From: Bacteroides fragilis
Lineage (GTDB): Bacteria; Bacteroidota; Bacteroidia; Bacteroidales; Bacteroidaceae
Direction: 5' to 3'
Assembly (NCBI RefSeq): GCF_019583405.1
Contig: NZ_SZUU01000004.1
Location: 372,001-436,000 of the forward strand
Length of the DNA stretch: 64,000 nucleotides
Below the pieces are notes generated by a model. The model did no database searches, had not been told where the DNA came from, and worked only from the letters and a program-made list of their open reading frames with translations. A program made the translations under genes and the position numbers. Below, in pieces: positions 61,817-64,000 of the stretch (the stretch's first letter is position 1; each line of letters opens with the position of its first letter).

Positions 61817-62893
61817 ATGGATTTTAAAGACAGTATTAAGCAACTATCTGATAGAGTTTTAAAACTTAAAGATAGTATACAAACAGAAGAAGCTACTAAA
61901 AATGCATTTATTATGCCTTTTATAAATGCACTTGGTTACGATGTGTTTAACCCTTTGGAAGTCGTTCCTGAAATGACTTGTGATATTGCGATGAAGAAAG
62001 GTGAGAAGATTGATTATGCTGTTATGAAGGATGGAACGCCAATATTGCTGATTGAATGTAAGCATTGGGCACAAGATCTTAGCTTGCATGATAATCAATT
62101 GATTCGATACTTTAATGTTTCAGAAGCAAAGTTTGGACTATTGACAAATGGTATAATCTACCGTTTTTATACCGATTTAATAGAACCTAATAAGATGGAT
62201 AGTAAACCTTTCCTTGAGGTTGATATAACAGACATAAAGGATGCTCAGATTGAAGAATTGAAGAAGTTTCACAAATCTTATTTTGACGTAGAAAATGTAT
62301 TAAGTTCTGCCAGTGAGTTGAAGTATACTGGGGAACTGAAGGCTATTATTGCGAATGAATTTGCGAATCCATCTGCTGATTTTGTAAAATTCTTCGCAAA
62401 GCAGGTTTATGATGGAATGATCACGTCTAAACTGCTTGAGCAGTTTACTATGCTTACAAAAAAGTCAATAAGTACTTATATTAATGATCTTATATCCGAC
62501 CGTTTAAAATCTGCTCTTAAAACTGAAGTAGCTCAAGAACAGCAAGAAATGCATTCTGAGACTGAGCCATTTACGGCGGAGAGCAAAGATGACAAAATAA
62601 TTACTACAGAAGAAGAAATAGAAAGTTATTTAGTAGTTAAATCTATTCTGCGACCTTTTGTTGATATATCAAGGATCGTTTATAGAGATGCACAAACGTA
62701 CTTCGCTATCTTGTTGGATGATAACAACCGAAAACCAATTTGCCGTATGTATTTTAATGGTATCTCAAAAAAATATATCTCTACGTTTGATGAAAATAAA
62801 AAAGAGACTAAACATGAAATCACTTCGTTAAATGATATATATAATTTCTCTAAAGAATTGGCAGATATTATTAATGTATATGATGGAAAATGA
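61817..62893 (+). CDS. HsdR-N-like nuclease-fold protein (stand-alone)
   Basis: 358 residues. The N-terminal 150 residues match the type I restriction R-subunit N-terminal domain: EATKNAFIMPFINALGYDVF, KIDYAVMKDGTPILLIECKH with the PD-(D/E)xK acidic residues and ECK, and DNQLIRYFNVSEAKFGLLTN. No helicase or methylase is attached or adjacent. Residues 160-260 are helical, and the C-terminal 100 residues are a beta domain (YRDAQTYFAILLDDNNRKPI) found with such proteins. Probably a DNA-binding or nuclease-related accessory protein carried by the element. A terminator follows. Confidence 0.8.
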   Translation: MDFKDSIKQLSDRVLKLKDSIQTEEATKNAFIMPFINALGYDVFNPLEVVPEMTCDIAMKKGEKIDYAVMKDGTPILLIECKHWAQDLSLHDNQLIRYFNVSEAKFGLLTNGIIYRFYTDLIEPNKMDSKPFLEVDITDIKDAQIEELKKFHKSYFDVENVLSSASELKYTGELKAIIANEFANPSADFVKFFAKQVYDGMITSKLLEQFTMLTKKSISTYINDLISDRLKSALKTEVAQEQQEMHSETEPFTAESKDDKIITTEEEIESYLVVKSILRPFVDISRIVYRDAQTYFAILLDDNNRKPICRMYFNGISKKYISTFDENKKETKHEITSLNDIYNFSKELADIINVYDGK

Positions 62894-62901
62894 ATTTCTT
62901 G

Positions 62902-62928
62902 AGCGGGGTTTAAAAAACTCCGCTTTTC
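62902..62928 (+). terminator. Rho-independent terminator of the HsdR-N-like gene
   Basis: AGCGGGG (62902-62908) and CTCCGCT (62918-62924), with one G-U pair, followed by TTT-C-TTTTT. Located nine bases after the stop. Confidence 0.8.
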
Positions 62929-62930
62929 TT

Positions 62931-62961
62931 TTTGTATTCTTAAATATTCTTTCCATCTTTG
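62931..62961 (+). promoter_or_regulatory. Promoter of the structured leader
   Basis: TTTG (62931-62934), 19 bases, CATCTTTG (62954-62961); only the first base deviates from TAnnTTTG. Transcription would start near 62966-62969. Confidence 0.55.
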
Positions 62962-62965
62962 CAAT

Positions 62966-63201
62966 GCTAAACAGTGCAAGGACTGATTCCTTGAATAGAG
63001 CACGAGATTTGCTCATTTTGACTATGGGCTTTTTTATGCCCATATCCGATACTTATAAGTATACGGCTGCCTTTCCCAATTTACATTAGATAGCTCTTGC
63101 CAAGGAGTGTCATTGTACTGTTTAGCGACACGGGAAAGCGCAGCCGTTCTGCGTTTCCGAAGTCGAGCGGTTCTCGACTAAAAAGCTAAACAGTACAATG
63201 A
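62966..63201 (+). promoter_or_regulatory. Structured 5' leader with alternative pairings and a start-codon-covering stem
   Basis: About 235 bases without a gene. Strand 1 GCTAAACAGTGCAA (62966-62979), strand 2 CATTGTACTGTTTAGC (63111-63126) and strand 3 GCTAAACAGTACAATG (63185-63200). Strand 2 pairs perfectly with strand 3 (17 bp, 63110-63126/63185-63201), and also with strand 1 (14 bp, one G-U). Inside the 2:3 stem sit two hairpins with 5-base loops: stem 63133-63143/63149-63158 and stem 63061-63067-type positions 63161-63167/63173-63179. A further hairpin TATGGGC/GCCCATA lies at 63023-63044. Strand 3 ends in the ATG of the next gene. Confidence 0.6.
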
Positions 63202-63395
63202 ATATGAAAAAGAAATCCCAATCCGGAAAAGTTCCGGTGTCTAAGCTCCAAGCATTCTTAAGTGAGCTTTCAGGCATGCTATCTCAAGAAGGTAGCGAGT
63301 TCTTCGTTAACCGTTCCGATGACGGTACCACCTCCATCCGCCTCGCTCGAGGTCAGTATTTAACCATTTCCATGCAGAAAGGAGGTCAGTCATGA
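63198..63395 (+). CDS. Small phage-type protein, first gene after the structured leader
   Basis: 65 residues: MNMKKKSQSGKVPVSKLQAF, then FLSELSGMLSQEGSEFFVNR and TSIRLARGQYLTISMQKGGQ. The start ATG at 63198 lies in the end of a 17-bp stem; a second ATG at 63204 is also possible. It ends in KGGQS, encoded by AGAAAGGAGGTCAGTCATGA, which doubles as the ribosome binding site and start of the next gene. Function unknown. Strong Shine-Dalgarno use is unusual for Bacteroides. Confidence 0.65.
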   Translation: MNMKKKSQSGKVPVSKLQAFLSELSGMLSQEGSEFFVNRSDDGTTSIRLARGQYLTISMQKGGQS

Positions 63396-63760
63396 TGTAC
63401 TTTACAAACAGTCTTTCTATCATATCACCTAAAAACCGGGCTTGGAAGAAACTCATTGACTGGATCCGGCGGTTCGAACACATTCTTATCTTGGATGAAT
63501 GTTCCCTCGATGCTTTGAAAATGGAAATTGAAGCTAAGGTAAATGAAATTAATGCTGAACATCCCAAACTTAAACCAATCATTTTTAGTGGCGATAACAG
63601 TCAAATTTTCGGTTGTATCTCTGCGAGGGTAATGTCGTGCGGATGCCCTGATACTGTATTTAATCTCAATTATTGCGTCGTAAAAAGTACATACGCATTT
63701 TCAGAAGATAATTCTAAAGAAACCATTTTACTTGATAGTCAGAAAGGAGGCCAATCATGA
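63392..63760 (+). CDS. Unknown phage-type protein
   Basis: 122 residues starting MMYFTNSLSIISPKNRAWKK, with a helix (LDALKMEIEAKVNEINAEHP) and a later Cys-containing part (ARVMSCGCPDTVFNLNYCVV). It ends in KGGQS like the gene before it, again with AAAGGAGG upstream of the overlapping next start. It overlaps both neighbours by four bases. No family recognised. Confidence 0.6.
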   Translation: MMYFTNSLSIISPKNRAWKKLIDWIRRFEHILILDECSLDALKMEIEAKVNEINAEHPKLKPIIFSGDNSQIFGCISARVMSCGCPDTVFNLNYCVVKSTYAFSEDNSKETILLDSQKGGQS

Positions 63761-63945
63761 CTTCAGGCAAGGAATTAGCTGTCGATAAGATTGCAACCTA
63801 TCGGATCAATGGCAAATCTGAATTATTTTTAATCAAAATTGATGGAAACGAAATTGTAGCGTTCAATCGTGAAGAATCTGAAGAAGTAATATTTCTATTA
63901 CAGGGTGCGCTTAAAAAAGAAAAGGAGGTTGACCATGAACACTAA
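63757..63945 (+). CDS. Small unknown phage-type protein
   Basis: 62 residues: VDKIATYRINGKSELFLIKI, then VAFNREESEEVIFLLQGALK and an acidic end. The beta-then-helix layout suggests a compact alpha/beta protein. Its 3' end contains AAAGGAGG and overlaps the start of the next gene by 11 bases. Part of the densely packed run. Confidence 0.6.
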   Translation: MTSGKELAVDKIATYRINGKSELFLIKIDGNEIVAFNREESEEVIFLLQGALKKEKEVDHEH

Positions 63946-64000
63946 TGTTGATGGAGCAATTATTACTCCCGAAGCCATTCAAACCGTTAAGTTTCTTCAG
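63935..64000 (+). CDS. Start of an unknown phage-type gene (cut by window edge)
   Basis: An ATG at 63935 with AAAGGAGG at normal distance opens a frame to the window end: MNTNVDGAIITPEAIQTVKF and on. Only 22 codons are visible, so no family can be given. Confidence 0.6.
   Translation, partial: MNTNVDGAIITPEAIQTVKFLQ

Larger units (their letters stand above)
57796..64000. mobile_element. Integrated element, probably a prophage, continuing beyond the window
   Basis: The left border is the tRNA-end fragment. Content: truncated phage-type gene ends, many short unknown genes, a DUF5053-type protein, an HsdR-N-like protein, densely overlapping small genes with strong ribosome binding sites, and structured intergenic regions. 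No integrase, capsid or portal gene is in the window; they would lie to the right. An integrative conjugative or mobilisable element is the alternative. Confidence 0.6.

Noticed and set aside
62964..63089. 41-codon frame starting ATG in the structured leader
   Set aside because: The start lies at or before the predicted transcription start and the frame runs through hairpins; more likely leader RNA than a gene.
63110..63201. Invertible promoter flanked by inverted repeats, as in Bacteroides phase variation
   Set aside because: The 58-base interior is filled with two perfect hairpins and contains no promoter box; an RNA or cruciform structure explains it better.

Overview
This window looks like a chromosomal segment of a gut Bacteroides, most like B. 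fragilis and its relatives. The reasons are a UpxY/UpxZ capsule-locus start, Bacteroidetes promoters of the TTTG...TAnnTTTG type, weak ribosome binding sites in the core genes, paired glutamate dehydrogenases, and SusC-like 'VVGYG' motifs. All assignments come from reading the sequence; no database search was run.

Layout. (1) 1-13.1 kb is a capsular polysaccharide locus. It begins with the end of the antiterminator upxY, then upxZ and a WecA/MraY-like initiating transferase at fairly high GC. A strongly AT-rich block follows with a flippase, a UDP-GlcNAc 2-epimerase, six glycosyltransferases, a hexapeptide acyltransferase and an EpsG-like polymerase. The locus closes with a CpsB-like PHP protein that has lost its metal ligands. 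(2) 13.4-17.7 kb is a small defence cluster: an AbiEi/AbiEii toxin-antitoxin pair with a palindromic operator, a peptidase-gene remnant, a cold-shock-domain protein, and an ABC-ATPase/DUF4435 pair resembling PARIS. (3) 17.9-31.5 kb is mostly core: a lipoprotein, CCA-adding enzyme, a secreted WD40/OmpA-like protein next to a secreted TPR-caspase protein, an Xaa-Pro peptidase, a glutamate dehydrogenase, and a protein joining receiver-like domains to a PEP-synthase ATP-grasp domain.

(4) 31.6-39.2 kb is an accessory island lying between two glutamate dehydrogenase paralogues. It holds gene remnants, a HindVP-type restriction-modification pair, repeats, an XRE regulator, and a second restriction-modification pair with a YhdJ-like adenine methyltransferase. 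The nuclease gene of this second pair is split by a one-base frameshift. (5) 39.4-57.7 kb is housekeeping: gdhA, maeB, zapA, rny, cutC, a nucleosidase, queD-queE, lutABC, a pyridoxal-type kinase, PepSY-like proteins, and a von Willebrand-factor protein divergent from an ECF sigma/anti-sigma pair. (6) From about 57.8 kb to the right edge is an integrated element, probably a prophage. It starts at a tRNA 3'-end fragment and carries truncated gene ends, small phage-like genes, an HsdR-N-like nuclease-fold protein, and short genes with unusually strong Shine-Dalgarno sequences.

Strongest leads: the caspase/WD40 pair, the ATPase-DUF4435 pair, the frameshifted nuclease beside an intact methyltransferase, the REC-ATP-grasp fusion, and a structured leader in the prophage (62.93-63.20 kb). 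In that leader one strand can pair with either of two near-identical partners, one of which covers a start codon.
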